Shown piece by piece: positions 43,467-52,775 of a stretch of DNA of 64,000 bases. Location of the stretch: contig JADKJX010000009.1 in the NCBI GenBank assembly GCA_016720775.1, positions 72,427 through 136,426 of the forward strand, given 5' to 3'. The DNA comes from Chitinophagaceae bacterium. Lineage in GTDB: Bacteria > Bacteroidota > Bacteroidia > Chitinophagales > Chitinophagaceae. Position numbers and translations under genes: made by a program. Each line of letters starts with the position of its first letter. Position 1 is the first letter of the stretch. A model generated the notes under the pieces. It was not told the DNA's origin. It ran no database searches and saw only the letters and a program-made list of their open reading frames with translations.

Positions 43467-43532
43467 GTAGTTCAATGGATAGAATAGAAGTTTCCTAAAC
43501 TTTAGATACAAGTTCGATTCTTGTCGGGGCTA
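43461..43532 (+). tRNA. tRNA-Arg, anticodon CCT
   Basis: A complete 72-nt cloverleaf. Acceptor stem GGCCCTG (43461-43467) pairs with CGGGGCT (43525-43531), including two G-U pairs, with discriminator A43532. The anticodon stem GAAGT/ACTTT (43487-43491, 43499-43503) closes loop TTCCTAA with anticodon CCT at 43494-43496, reading AGG. The T arm ACAAG-TTCGATT-CTTGT is standard. The 3' CCA is not encoded. Confidence 0.93.
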
Positions 43533-43670
43533 CTATATTACTTCTTTTACAGATATCTTACAGCTAACCCATCTATCTGTATTTGTTGCGCCATACCAGG
43601 AAAAGCCGTAACTTTTATTAAAGCAACCTAATAACTGGTTTTTACGATTAAGCTGACAAAATACGAGCCT

Positions 43671-44255
43671 TTGCTTTCAGCAGATGAACTAAGCCTGTAT
43701 ATCAGGGGCTGCGCCCTGAACGAAAGAGAGAGTCAGAAAAAGATCTACAACTCCTTCTATGGCTATGCCATGGCCATCTGCGACTGTTATGCAAATAATG
43801 AAGACGATGCAGTGGAGATATTAAACGACGGCTTCCTGAAAATCTTTAAAGAGATACACCGGTATACACCTGCTTATACCAATGAAATAAATTCCTTCAA
43901 GGGCTGGCTCCGGAAAATCATGGTGTATACCGCCATTGACCATTTCAGGAAAAATAAAAAACACCATGTGGTAGGAGAGTTGGACATTGCACTGGTACAG
44001 CCGGCTACACATGAAGAGAGCGGTCTTGATAAAATGTCTTATGACGAGATCATCCGGTTCGTACAGAATCTTTCGCCGGCTTATCGCACCGTACTCAGTC
44101 TTTTTATCATTGAAGGATTTAGTCATGAAGAAATTGCAGATAAGCTGGGTATTTCGGTAGGTACTTCAAAATCGAACCTGGCAAAAGCAAGAAAACAGTT
44201 ACAGAAAATATTATACAATCAAAATCAAATAGCCGAGATAAAAAATGTTGGATGA
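43671..44255 (+). CDS. ECF-type RNA polymerase sigma factor, second copy
   Basis: A 194-residue ECF sigma. Region 2: CDCYANNEDDAVEILNDGFL and FKGWLRKIMVYTAIDHFRKN. Region 4: LSPAYRTVLSLFIIEGFSHE then IADKLGISVGTSKSNLAKAR. No ATG is in frame upstream of the conserved part: I use TTG at 43671, while the frame stays open back to a stop at 43632 through IKLTKYEPLLSADEL, so an ATT start at 43647 cannot be excluded. The gene overlaps the downstream anti-sigma-like gene by 11 bases. It lies after the tRNA gene and is paralogous to the sigma gene at 24825. Confidence 0.9.
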   Translation: MLSADELSLYIRGCALNERESQKKIYNSFYGYAMAICDCYANNEDDAVEILNDGFLKIFKEIHRYTPAYTNEINSFKGWLRKIMVYTAIDHFRKNKKHHVVGELDIALVQPATHEESGLDKMSYDEIIRFVQNLSPAYRTVLSLFIIEGFSHEEIADKLGISVGTSKSNLAKARKQLQKILYNQNQIAEIKNVG

Positions 44256-44454
44256 GGAAATGGACCATATAATCAGGGATGCGGCTGAAAATCATCACCC
44301 GACCTATAATGACAAGGCCTGGGAGAAGATGGAGGCAATGCTGGATAAACAGCTCCCGCAAAAAAAGGACAGGAGAAAATATATTTTCTTCCTGTTGTTC
44401 TTTTTGCTGCTGGGTGGGGAATTTATATTCTGTTTACCAGGTAAACCAGGGTAA
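44245..44454 (+). CDS. Sigma-linked membrane protein, N-terminal fragment, frameshifted
   Basis: A 69-residue frame: a short cytoplasmic part (MLDEEMDHIIRDAAENHHPT, YNDKAWEKMEAMLDKQLPQK) and one membrane helix at about 46-63 (YIFFLLFFLLLGGEFIF). Its layout equals the N-terminus of the barrel protein at 23386. It stops at TAA 44452-44454; the linker and barrel continue in another frame from 44451. One missing base in or next to GGG 44449-44451 explains the break: one more G gives PG-VKPKLPEPIAEN. Read with the next entry as one gene, 44245-45689. Confidence 0.8.
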   Translation: MLDEEMDHIIRDAAENHHPTYNDKAWEKMEAMLDKQLPQKKDRRKYIFFLLFFLLLGGEFIFCLPGKPG

Positions 44455-45689
44455 AGCCAAAGCTCCCGGAACCCATCGCAGAAAATAAGACTGGCGAAAA
44501 ACCCGGAAAATCCGATGGCAAAAATCTGGCTGTAGATCAGCAGCATGATTTGCAGAATAATGCTGCTATCACTCCCGCTGATGGCGGTAATGCGCAGAAG
44601 ATAAATGCTGCCAGCCAGGTTGTTCCAGACCCCGTGAGCAGCAATCCGGGAGAAACTAATTTGCAACCGCAAGTAAACAGCAACAACGAAAGTTTTGTAA
44701 AAAATAAAAGAACAGCGCAATCCGGAAAAACCAGGTCAAAGATGCGGATCACAAACCCTGGCGTTACAGAAGATGAGGTAGCAGTTGCAGATAATGAAAA
44801 AGGAAAGGGGAAGAATTCAGCAAGAAAGAACAGTCCTGGAAAAAGTAAAGTAGCTATACAAGCAGCAATTCCTGAAACGGAAGAAAAAGATGACATGACC
44901 ATTACCCCGGTTGAACCTCCTAAAGAAACGGCAAAAAAAGATGAAGCAACATCGCAACATCTGCAGGCAAAAGAAGAACAAAAGAAAGATGAACCTGTAA
45001 AAGCCACTGAAACTGAAAAGAAAAAAGAAGTGGTTGTAACAGAAAACAAACCTGCTTCATCGCCGGATAAGAAGAAATCTAAAAAGACTATTGCCGGAAA
45101 TTTTGGAATAACGGTTTCCGCCGGGCCGGATATGAGTTTTGTTTCGTTGAACAAGCTGGGCAAGGTTACCATGATGTACGGCGCAGGGCTGAGCTATGAC
45201 TTTGGGAAACGGGTTACCGTACGGGCCGGCTTCTATGCCTCTAAAAAGATCTATGATGCAAACCCCGATCAGTATCATACACCCGGTGGCAATTACCCAT
45301 ACCTGTATAATGTGGCGGCAGCCTGTAAGGTATTCGAGATACCGCTTAGTGTGAGTTATAATTTCGCACAAAGAAAAAATCACAGTTGGTTTGGTAATGT
45401 TGGCCTTTCTTCTTTTTTAATGAAAACAGAGGATTACGAATATGAGTATAAAACACCTTCCGGGCAATATTATAAATATAACCTCGCAGTTAAAGACCAG
45501 AATAAGCATTATTTTTCAGTGCTTACATTGTCGGCCGGGTATAAGTATAAACTGAGCAGGCGTGTTTCGCTGCAGGCAGAACCTTATGTAAAACTGCCGC
45601 TGGGAGGCGTTGGTGTTGGAAAAGTAAAACTGAATAGTTCAGGCATTCTCTTCACTGCAACCATAAAGCCTTTTGCAAGAAAGCCATAA
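44451..45689 (+). CDS. Sigma-linked protein, linker and outer-membrane barrel part, frameshifted
   Basis: The continuation of the gene that starts at 44245. About 200 residues of Lys/Glu/Thr/Pro-rich low-complexity linker (ENKTGEKPGKSDGKNLAVD, EKKKEVVVTENKPASSPDK) are followed by a beta-barrel of about 200 residues: GITVSAGPDMSFVSLNKLGK, YGAGLSYDFGKRVTVRAGFY, NVGLSSFLMKTEDYEY, SAGYKYKLSRRVSLQAEPYV, ending ILFTATIKPFARKP. Counted from the reading frame itself the first ATG would be at 44550, inside the linker, so no independent start is credible. With the N-terminal fragment it has the same helix-linker-barrel build as the protein at 23386. Confidence 0.8.
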   Translation, partial: VKPKLPEPIAENKTGEKPGKSDGKNLAVDQQHDLQNNAAITPADGGNAQKINAASQVVPDPVSSNPGETNLQPQVNSNNESFVKNKRTAQSGKTRSKMRITNPGVTEDEVAVADNEKGKGKNSARKNSPGKSKVAIQAAIPETEEKDDMTITPVEPPKETAKKDEATSQHLQAKEEQKKDEPVKATETEKKKEVVVTENKPASSPDKKKSKKTIAGNFGITVSAGPDMSFVSLNKLGKVTMMYGAGLSYDFGKRVTVRAGFYASKKIYDANPDQYHTPGGNYPYLYNVAAACKVFEIPLSVSYNFAQRKNHSWFGNVGLSSFLMKTEDYEYEYKTPSGQYYKYNLAVKDQNKHYFSVLTLSAGYKYKLSRRVSLQAEPYVKLPLGGVGVGKVKLNSSGILFTATIKPFARKP

Positions 45690-45722
45690 GGAGATTACTG
45701 AGTTTTTGTTGAATATAATAAT

Positions 45723-45756
45723 AAAGGCTTCCGTTTCGGGAAGCCTTTAATTTTAG
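45723..45756. terminator. Bidirectional terminator between convergent genes
   Basis: AAAGGCTTCC (45723-45732) pairs perfectly with GGAAGCCTTT (45739-45748), loop GTTTCG, followed by AATTTTA. It serves the barrel gene and the DUF5777 gene. Confidence 0.75.
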
Positions 45757-45770
45757 TTCTCAGTAGAGTG

Positions 45771-46733
45771 TTATTTCTTCTTTTTGTTCTTGAACAGAAC
45801 AAAGTCTCTTGCTACGGTAAATCCCCAGCGGTATTCTCCTTTGCCCCAGGAAGTAGTGGTACGTGTAAGAAAACGATTCTCTAAAATGGTGTGGGTATTG
45901 GTAAAGTTCACGTGAAAAATATGGCCAGGCGTTACCAGTTCCAGGCCAACCCCCCATACATCATACAGGTTCACTCCTTTTAACTTCAACGCATCAATAT
46001 TGCTTTGCGAACGGAAGGGATGAAAATAATCAGCAATGAAAACAAATCTTTTATAAATGGGTACCCGTATGGCAGCACCGAGGGCAAAAACATTCTTTAC
46101 ATCGCCCGGTACTACATAATTGGTGTGTACATAGGTTGGATTCAACTGGAAGCTGAGTATGTTACCAAACTTACGGGCGATCAAAAGCTGCACCACCTGG
46201 CTCTGGCGGCTGGAAGTAGTTGGATAAAAATTCTCTTTGGTGGAATCTTTACTGTGTGTTACCGAAGAAGCAACGCCACTGACAAATAAAGCCAATGACA
46301 GGGGATGAGAAGGATCCTTTTCCATCTGCTGCAGGAAGCGGTATTTAAAGGCCATCTCCCACAACTGGGTTACGTTGCCAAATCCTTTGTTACGGGATAC
46401 CATTACATTGAAATTTTTGGTGATGCCGAATGTGAAACCGATCTTGATGTCGGTGGAATTATCCAGCCCGTACGCATTTTTAATGCCGCCAAAGGTTCCC
46501 CCAATGTCGCCAAAATTATGTACCACTTTAAACTCCAGGTGGCCCTGCTTAAGCATTTCCGTTGTGTTGGCATTAATAAGGCGCTGAGATAAAAAAACCG
46601 CCACCGGCTTTTTTATTGCCGGCGTGGCTCCTTTGCCTTCCAGTTCATTCAGCAGGTTATTTGCCGAACTGTCAACCTGGGCCGCGGCACTCATACCAAT
46701 GAACATATAAAAAATGAAAAGAAATTTCCTCAT
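45771..46733 (-). CDS. DUF5777 family beta-barrel outer-membrane protein
   Basis: A 320-residue protein with a signal peptide (FLFIFYMFIGMSAAAQ). The mature part is a series of amphipathic strands typical of a barrel: GHLEFKVVHNFGDIGG, DIKIGFTFGITKNFNVMVSR, FKYRFLQQMEKD, RFVFIADYFHPFRSQS and HVNFTNTHTILENRF. This pattern, with GDIGG near the start and a lysine-rich end, fits DUF5777, a Bacteroidota family of unknown function often near cytochrome or lipid genes. No such genes are adjacent here. Single gene with a terminator downstream. Confidence 0.82.
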   Translation of the reverse strand: MRKFLFIFYMFIGMSAAAQVDSSANNLLNELEGKGATPAIKKPVAVFLSQRLINANTTEMLKQGHLEFKVVHNFGDIGGTFGGIKNAYGLDNSTDIKIGFTFGITKNFNVMVSRNKGFGNVTQLWEMAFKYRFLQQMEKDPSHPLSLALFVSGVASSVTHSKDSTKENFYPTTSSRQSQVVQLLIARKFGNILSFQLNPTYVHTNYVVPGDVKNVFALGAAIRVPIYKRFVFIADYFHPFRSQSNIDALKLKGVNLYDVWGVGLELVTPGHIFHVNFTNTHTILENRFLTRTTTSWGKGEYRWGFTVARDFVLFKNKKKK

Positions 46734-46854
46734 ATAATTTGTTTTAGGTTAAGATATTCTCAGCCAATAAATCGTAAGAAGCGGGAAAGGGGTTGCCAAT
46801 CGATCCACACTCTTTATTTTTCTGATAAATCAGATATTAGTAACTTCTGCCCCT

Positions 46855-48285
46855 ATGAAAAGAAAATTCATACGTGATATTTCAGCGAATGCATTGCAAC
46901 TGATCATTGTTCAATTCTGCGGTCTTATCATTTTTTATCTGCTTTCAACCCGGCTGGACAAAAATGATTTCGGGGAAATTAACTGGGTACTTGCATTATT
47001 GCTTACTTCATTTGGTATCCTGGCTTTTGGCATCGACCAGATAGCTGTTCGACGGGTTGCATCGGGGCTCGCTTCCGGAAAAGTTCTTTCTGTTTATCTG
47101 ATGCATGTACTCATCGCAGGCACCGGCTTCTATTTATTATTACTGTCAGGTAAATTGTTGTTTCATTCTTTTTTTGAACAACATGCTTTACTATTATTGC
47201 TGGGGATAGGCAAATTGACCATATTCTTTTCGACTCCGTTCAAGCAAGTGGCTACCGGACTTGAAAAATTCAGGCCATTGCTGCTGATGGCTGTTTGTTC
47301 TAATGTTTTACGAAGCATTGCGCTTATTGTATTCGCTGTCCTGGATCAATTCAGCCTTACGGCTGTTGTCTTTATTTTCATTGCCAGCGACATTGCAGAG
47401 TTATTAGTCAGCATCTTAATTATGCAGTATGTAATTAAAGTGCCGGTAAAACTACAGTGGAATAAAGGCGAATACAAAGGTCTCGTTAAAGAATCTCTTC
47501 CCCAGTTTGGCGTAGCTGTTTTCACCTCGGCCCTGTCCCGGCTTGACTGGATCTTACTGGGCATCCTTTCTACCAACATCGTTCTGGCAGAATACAGTTT
47601 TGCTTATAAGGTATTTGAAGTGGCTACATTACCAATGCTGGTCATTGCTCCCGTTTTAATTCCGAGGTTCACCAAATTGTTTCACCCCGAAGCAGGGGAG
47701 CCCGGGGGTTCCAGGGCTGATAATCTTTTTGTTTTACTGCGTTTTGAAATGATCATAGCCTCGTTGGCTGCACTTGTTTTAAATGTTCTGTGGGTTCCTG
47801 TTATTGATCTGCTTACGCAGGGGCGGTATGGAACGGTGAATCGTCAAACTATCCTGCTCTTATCTGTATCCATGCCATTTTTGTACTACAATAATTTTTT
47901 ATGGACAGTTAATTTTGCAAAAGGCAGACTTAAAATGATCTTCTATGTTTTTTTAATCAGCTTTCTTTTTAACCTGGCCGGGGATATTATCCTGATCCCT
48001 TTATTCAAGGCAGAAGGAGCCGCTATTGGTTACCTGGTCGCCATTCTCGTTCAGTCTGTGATATACCTGAAAAAAACCCCGCTGAATGGGCTGAAGCAGA
48101 ACAGTTATTCGGTGTTGCTTTGTCCTGCCGCCGCCCTGGTAAGTGGTTCCCTCGCAACCATGCTTTTTACTCCTGCCTGGCTCATCCTGCTAAGCAGCCT
48201 TATTCTTTTTCTATTGCTTCTTTATTTTACCGGCCAGCTCCGTATTAATGACTGGTCTGCCCTAAAACAGATAACCGGCTTTTAG
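46855..48285 (+). CDS. Oligosaccharide flippase (Wzx-like)
   Basis: A 476-residue polytopic membrane protein of the MATE/polysaccharide-export type with about 12-14 helices. The N-terminus FIRDISANALQLIIVQFCGL and STRLDKNDFGEINWVLALLL is typical of Wzx/RfbX proteins, as is DWILLGILSTNIVLAEYSFA in the second half. It should move lipid-linked glycan repeat units across the inner membrane. It is first in the + strand polysaccharide locus; the next gene starts 96 bases later. A TAACTTCTG box about 20 bases before the ATG is a weak -7 candidate. Confidence 0.88.
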   Translation: MKRKFIRDISANALQLIIVQFCGLIIFYLLSTRLDKNDFGEINWVLALLLTSFGILAFGIDQIAVRRVASGLASGKVLSVYLMHVLIAGTGFYLLLLSGKLLFHSFFEQHALLLLLGIGKLTIFFSTPFKQVATGLEKFRPLLLMAVCSNVLRSIALIVFAVLDQFSLTAVVFIFIASDIAELLVSILIMQYVIKVPVKLQWNKGEYKGLVKESLPQFGVAVFTSALSRLDWILLGILSTNIVLAEYSFAYKVFEVATLPMLVIAPVLIPRFTKLFHPEAGEPGGSRADNLFVLLRFEMIIASLAALVLNVLWVPVIDLLTQGRYGTVNRQTILLLSVSMPFLYYNNFLWTVNFAKGRLKMIFYVFLISFLFNLAGDIILIPLFKAEGAAIGYLVAILVQSVIYLKKTPLNGLKQNSYSVLLCPAAALVSGSLATMLFTPAWLILLSSLILFLLLLYFTGQLRINDWSALKQITGF

Positions 48286-48381
48286 TTGGCAACCTAAATC
48301 CCTGTATTTGCGATTTTAATACCGGATCAGGCCGGAAAGGCAATTTCCCGGAGCAGCACATCAGCATAATTATTTTTTTCA

Positions 48382-50037
48382 GTGAAAAAAACTTTAAGAT
48401 CTTCTTACGGGTTAATCATGCCAGGCAAGATAGACTGGAGGCTCCTGATCTTTTTGTTGCTTTTTTTAAATGTGAAGCTGCTGGTTAAAGTGGCCGCCAT
48501 CTTATTGATCTATATCCTGCGCAATGATTTTAAATTTGGTTTCAGACTGCGAAACTCCCGGTTGCCTCTTTTTTACCTGCTCATCATCGGCATTGCTCTT
48601 TTTAACTGGCTCTTCTATGGGCTGATCGGGAATACAAAATACAACCTGGTATTGTTCACCGGTATTTTGTTCTGGGTTCTCTGTATTCTTGCTGCACAGC
48701 AGGTAAAACTATCTGTAGAAAAAAATGACACCGGAACGATACATCGTACCATCGTTGTTTTTTTTATCATCAATGCAGTTGTTTCGCTGGCAGTATATGC
48801 AGGTATCATTGCGGAAACAGGTCATATAAACCCGTACACATACCAGGGAGACTATCAAAAATATTTTATCGGAACAGGAGACTATATTAAGGGACTAACC
48901 TTTGATACATCCACCACCAATGCCGTACTGAATTCTTTTGCTGTCATCTACTTCCTGTCGAAAGGAAAGAACATGATGGTTATTTTGTGCATGGCTGTTA
49001 TGTTATTGACAGGAAGCAATGTCGCAAATCTATTGTTATCAGGTACTATGCTGTTCCTGTTCTTCTTTCAAAGCAATAGAGATCAGAAAAGCATAATTAT
49101 CGTGTGCCTGGTCATGCTGGTAACATTCCTGGTAAAAGTATCTCCGCAGAATAATGAACATTTGTTGAATGTATGCCAAGGCCTTCTTCATATACGCACT
49201 GCACCAAAGAGATCCGTTGACAATATTCCGATAACTGCCCGGCCCGATAGTGTCCTGACAGCAGAAGAAAAAAAACAAAAGACAGCGCAATTGTATATGG
49301 ACAGTGTTAATCTATCGCAGTATGAAAAGGACCTGAAAAAATCACAGGTTACCATGGCGCCTATGGCCATACCCGGCTTTATAGCAAAACCAATACTTCC
49401 TAAAGACAGCATACATACGCCCAAATTTCAGCACAAGAACGATACCAATGCACTGAAAAAAGATCTTATTACCTATGTTGCAAAACACCCGGATGCTGTA
49501 CCTCTTTCCTCCCGAATGGATTCAATGCCTGGCTTGCCGGGAAAACTTATGGCACTTCAGCAAACCGGGCGGTATTTCCGGCAACATCCCGGTAAACTAT
49601 TGACCGGAACCGGGACAGGTAACTTTTCATCTAAACTTGCTTTCCGGGCAACGGCTATGAAACTAACCGGGGGCTATCCTGCAAGCCTTGCTTATATAAG
49701 CAATGACTTCAGGTCTAATCACCTCGACCTTTATTTATATTTCTTCACCAATAAAGATGATTATCATTCGATCGTCAATACGCCTAATTCCACGTACGAC
49801 CAGTTGCTGAGCGAATATGGTTTAGCCGGCCTTATTTCGTTTGTTGGTTTTTATATGGCCTTTTTTCTGAAACAACTCAGGAAGCGTTCATATGCCATTC
49901 CTCTTTTCCTGTTCATGACAGGCGCTTTCTTTATTGACTATTGGTTTGAACAACTATCCGTGGTGGTTTTTTTTGAATTACTGGTATGGCTTAACATAAA
50001 AGAAGAATCAAACAAAAAGATCAATGAAGCCGCCTGA
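48382..50037 (+). CDS. O-antigen ligase/polymerase-like membrane protein with periplasmic insert
   Basis: A 551-residue membrane protein from GTG 48382 (ATG 48418, MPGKIDW, is an alternative). Several helices occupy residues 15-250. Then comes an extracytoplasmic segment of about 180 residues rich in charged and polar residues (RPDSVLTAEEKKQKTAQLYM, DSIHTPKFQHKNDTNALKKD). The conserved O-antigen ligase/Wzy hallmark NTPNSTYDQLLSEYGLAGL is followed by the last helices. Such enzymes join or polymerise undecaprenyl-linked glycans. The insert is longer than I would expect between helices. It overlaps the next gene by 14 bases. Confidence 0.75.
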   Translation: MKKTLRSSYGLIMPGKIDWRLLIFLLLFLNVKLLVKVAAILLIYILRNDFKFGFRLRNSRLPLFYLLIIGIALFNWLFYGLIGNTKYNLVLFTGILFWVLCILAAQQVKLSVEKNDTGTIHRTIVVFFIINAVVSLAVYAGIIAETGHINPYTYQGDYQKYFIGTGDYIKGLTFDTSTTNAVLNSFAVIYFLSKGKNMMVILCMAVMLLTGSNVANLLLSGTMLFLFFFQSNRDQKSIIIVCLVMLVTFLVKVSPQNNEHLLNVCQGLLHIRTAPKRSVDNIPITARPDSVLTAEEKKQKTAQLYMDSVNLSQYEKDLKKSQVTMAPMAIPGFIAKPILPKDSIHTPKFQHKNDTNALKKDLITYVAKHPDAVPLSSRMDSMPGLPGKLMALQQTGRYFRQHPGKLLTGTGTGNFSSKLAFRATAMKLTGGYPASLAYISNDFRSNHLDLYLYFFTNKDDYHSIVNTPNSTYDQLLSEYGLAGLISFVGFYMAFFLKQLRKRSYAIPLFLFMTGAFFIDYWFEQLSVVVFFELLVWLNIKEESNKKINEAA

Positions 50038-51004
50038 TCCAAAGATAACCGTATTGATGCCTGCTTTTAATGCAGAAAAATATATCGGCGAAGCCATCGG
50101 TTCTGTGCTGAACCAGTCATTTACGGATTTCGAATTACTCATCATCAATGACGGATCGACCGATGCAACAGAAAAGATCATCCGTTCTTTTTCCGATGAA
50201 CGGATCCGCCTCATCAACCAGGCAAACCAGGGCGTTTCAGCCGCATTGAATATAGGATTGCTGAATGCAAATGCTGAATTGATCGCCCGTGTTGATGCCG
50301 ATGATATTTGTTTGCCCTGCCGGCTTGAAAAGCAGTTTAACTTTCTACGTACACATCCGGATTATGTGCTGGTAGGAAGTGATGCGGCCTATGTTGACCG
50401 AAATGGAGATTTTGTTTTCCTGCTTGCATACCCGGCTTATTCAGATGCCGAAATAAAAAACCTGCCGATTGCTATTTGCCCGTTCTCACACGTCACCGTC
50501 ATGTACCGGAAGCAGGCCGCTCTTGAAGCAGGCATGTACGACGTAAATGCACACAGTTTTGAAGACCATCTTTTGTGGCATAAGCTGATGAAAAAAGGTA
50601 AAGTGAGCAATTTAAAAGAAACACTGATGAAAGTACGGTTCAGCCCCGGATCACTTACCATCGATGACGAATGGCGGGGAAAGGAATTCAAAAAACTAAA
50701 GCAGGCAGCTATACGCAATACTGCTGTGAGCCCGGAAGATGGTGAAAAAATACTTGGTATAATCCGGCGGCAGAATAGTGAAAAGACAAAAACGGGTGCT
50801 TATTATTCCCTGCTGGCAAAAAAATACCTGTTCAACAATCATAATATTCCCCGGGCCAGGCAAAATATCCGGAAGCTGATACAAACATACCCGGTAAAAT
50901 TACAGGGCTACCTCTTATATGGGTTGTCGCTCTTGCCCGAATCATTATTAAAAACGCTGTACAAAATGAAACAAAATAATTCTGTTTATGCGAAAGCAAC
51001 TTAA
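50024..51004 (+). CDS. Family 2 glycosyltransferase
   Basis: A 326-residue GT-A enzyme. The N-terminus KITVLMPAFNAEKYIGEAIG leads to the nucleotide-binding FELLIINDGSTDATEKIIRS and the metal-binding DxD in LIARVDADDICLPCRLEKQF. MYDVNAHSFEDHLLWHKLMK holds the ED motif near the catalytic base. Cytoplasmic, adding a sugar to the growing lipid-linked glycan; donor and acceptor unknown. It overlaps both neighbours (14 and 17 bases), so translation is probably coupled. Confidence 0.9.
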   Translation: MKPPDPKITVLMPAFNAEKYIGEAIGSVLNQSFTDFELLIINDGSTDATEKIIRSFSDERIRLINQANQGVSAALNIGLLNANAELIARVDADDICLPCRLEKQFNFLRTHPDYVLVGSDAAYVDRNGDFVFLLAYPAYSDAEIKNLPIAICPFSHVTVMYRKQAALEAGMYDVNAHSFEDHLLWHKLMKKGKVSNLKETLMKVRFSPGSLTIDDEWRGKEFKKLKQAAIRNTAVSPEDGEKILGIIRRQNSEKTKTGAYYSLLAKKYLFNNHNIPRARQNIRKLIQTYPVKLQGYLLYGLSLLPESLLKTLYKMKQNNSVYAKAT

Positions 51005-51677
51005 TAAAATCATATCACGATTAAAAGGCAGGAGTTATGAGATAGACGGGAGGATCCCTTCCTCATATTTATTTTCATTGGCCTGGGCGGGAGGCATTAT
51101 GCGTATACGGGGCTATTTAAGCGGAGTTAAAAGCGATGGATTTTTATTCATAGGAAGGAATGTAACCCTTAAGGCAAGGTCACTGATAACAACGGGCAAA
51201 GGAGTGACCATTCAAAGCGGGTGTTATATAGATGCATTATCAACAGCAGGTATTGTCTTCGGCAATAATGTTTCTGCAGGAAAAAAAACAAGGATAGAGT
51301 GCACCGGCAACCTGCAAATGATCGGAAAGGGTATGGCCGTTGGAGATAATGTGGGGCTTGGGTCGGATAATTTTTTTGGTGCAGCTGGCGGAATTGAAAT
51401 AGGGGATGATTGCATATTGGGCAACTTCATCAGTTTTCATTCTGAAAATCATAACTACAGCGATCCTTCTGCAGCAATCAGGTTGCAAGGGGTTACAAGA
51501 ATCGGAATTAAGGTTGGAAAGAATTGCTGGATAGGTTCCAAAGCAATCATACTTGATGGCGCCGTGATTGAAGGTGGATGTATCATAGCAGCCGGCTCAG
51601 TAGTTAAGGCAGGGGTTTATCATGCAGATGGGATCTATGGCGGTGTTCCGGCAACATTTATTAAAAAAAGATTTTGA
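50988..51677 (+). CDS. Hexapeptide-repeat acyltransferase
   Basis: A 229-residue left-handed beta-helix acyltransferase. Hexapeptide turns are visible from about residue 55 (FIGRNVTLKARSLI, GNNVSAGKKTRI, VGDNVGLGSD, IEIGDDCILGNFISFHSENH) and near the C-terminus (VGKNCWIGSKAIILDGAVIE, then IIAAGSVVKAGVYHADGIYG). The His in SFHSENHNY is in the place of the catalytic His of this class. The end GVPATFIKKRF matches O-acetyltransferases of capsule/LPS loci. It probably acetylates a sugar of the surface glycan. Confidence 0.88.
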   Translation: MRKQLNKIISRLKGRSYEIDGRIPSSYLFSLAWAGGIMRIRGYLSGVKSDGFLFIGRNVTLKARSLITTGKGVTIQSGCYIDALSTAGIVFGNNVSAGKKTRIECTGNLQMIGKGMAVGDNVGLGSDNFFGAAGGIEIGDDCILGNFISFHSENHNYSDPSAAIRLQGVTRIGIKVGKNCWIGSKAIILDGAVIEGGCIIAAGSVVKAGVYHADGIYGGVPATFIKKRF

Positions 51678-51701
51678 TGAACTAAAAATCTACAGGTATC
51701 C

Positions 51702-52775
51702 ATGAAAGTGGTTTTTATCGTACGGGCAACATTATACAACTCTCCGGGTGGCGATACCATCCAGGTGAATGAAACTGCACGGCATTTAAAAGAAATGGAT
51801 GTGGAGGTAGACATCCGTAAGGCTGATGAAACGATCGGGTACAACGACTATGACCTGCTTCACTTTTTTAATATCACCCGCCCGGCAGATATGCTGGCTC
51901 ATATTAAACGGTCTGGAAAACCATTTGTGGTTTCAACCATCCTGCTAGACTATTCAGATTACGATAAAAAAGAACGGCATGGCTTTACTGGAAAAATGCT
52001 CAGCTTGTTTTCCGCCGATGGAATAGAATACCTGAAAACTATTTACCGTTGGGTAACCGGTAAAGACAGACTGGCCAGCATCGCTTACCTGTGGATGGGC
52101 CAGCGCCGGAGTATAAAAAAGATCCTGCGTGAAACAAAAGAGGTACTGGTTCAGGCAGAAGCAGAATACTTCGCTTTGTTAAAACGGTACGACATCGTTC
52201 CTGAATATTCAGTTGTTTACAATGGAGTGAATACAGAACTGTTTCAGCGCACAACAACGAACAGGAATGAGAACCTGGTTCTTTGTGTGGCAAGAATTGA
52301 GGGGATAAAGAATCAATACAATCTTATCCGGGCACTGAATAATTCAGCCTATAAATTATTGCTCATTGGTGATGCAGCACCAAACCAGCAAACTTATTAC
52401 GAACAATGCAAAAGCATTGCAGCAGAAAATATTTCTTTCGTCAGTCATTTACCCCAGGAACAGCTTGTAAATTATTACTCGGCTGCCAAAGTTCATGTAC
52501 TGCCCAGTTGGTTTGAAGTATGCGGGCTTTCTTCGCTGGAAGCTGCAGCCATGGGTTGCCGGGTGGTGATCAGCAATAAAGGGTTCGCCCCCTCTTATTT
52601 TAAAAACGATGCCTTTTACTGCGATCCCTCAAAGCCGCATACAATTCTGAAAGCGGTTGATGAAGCGGCAACTGCCAAAGTGAATGGCGAATTACAAAAA
52701 AGGGTTCTTCAGAATTATACCTGGCAGAAAACAGCCGAAAAAACATTATCTGTTTATAAAAAATACATAGCCTGA
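51702..52775 (+). CDS. Family 4 glycosyltransferase
   Basis: A 357-residue GT-B enzyme. The N-terminal half includes ATLYNSPGGDTIQVNETARH; the C-terminal Rossmann half includes NLVLCVARIEGIKNQYNLIR, FVSHLPQEQLVNYYSAAKVH and the donor-binding block LPSWFEVCGLSSLEAAAMGC (E-x7-E motif). Retaining transfer of a sugar from an NDP donor is the usual activity. Its stop codon overlaps the ATG of the next gene (TGATG). Confidence 0.9.
   Translation: MKVVFIVRATLYNSPGGDTIQVNETARHLKEMDVEVDIRKADETIGYNDYDLLHFFNITRPADMLAHIKRSGKPFVVSTILLDYSDYDKKERHGFTGKMLSLFSADGIEYLKTIYRWVTGKDRLASIAYLWMGQRRSIKKILRETKEVLVQAEAEYFALLKRYDIVPEYSVVYNGVNTELFQRTTTNRNENLVLCVARIEGIKNQYNLIRALNNSAYKLLLIGDAAPNQQTYYEQCKSIAAENISFVSHLPQEQLVNYYSAAKVHVLPSWFEVCGLSSLEAAAMGCRVVISNKGFAPSYFKNDAFYCDPSKPHTILKAVDEAATAKVNGELQKRVLQNYTWQKTAEKTLSVYKKYIA

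Noticed and set aside
44440..44455. Programmed frameshifting in the second barrel gene
   Set aside because: No classic slippery heptamer plus downstream structure is seen, and three other genes show the same kind of one-base G/C loss, so an artefact is more likely.
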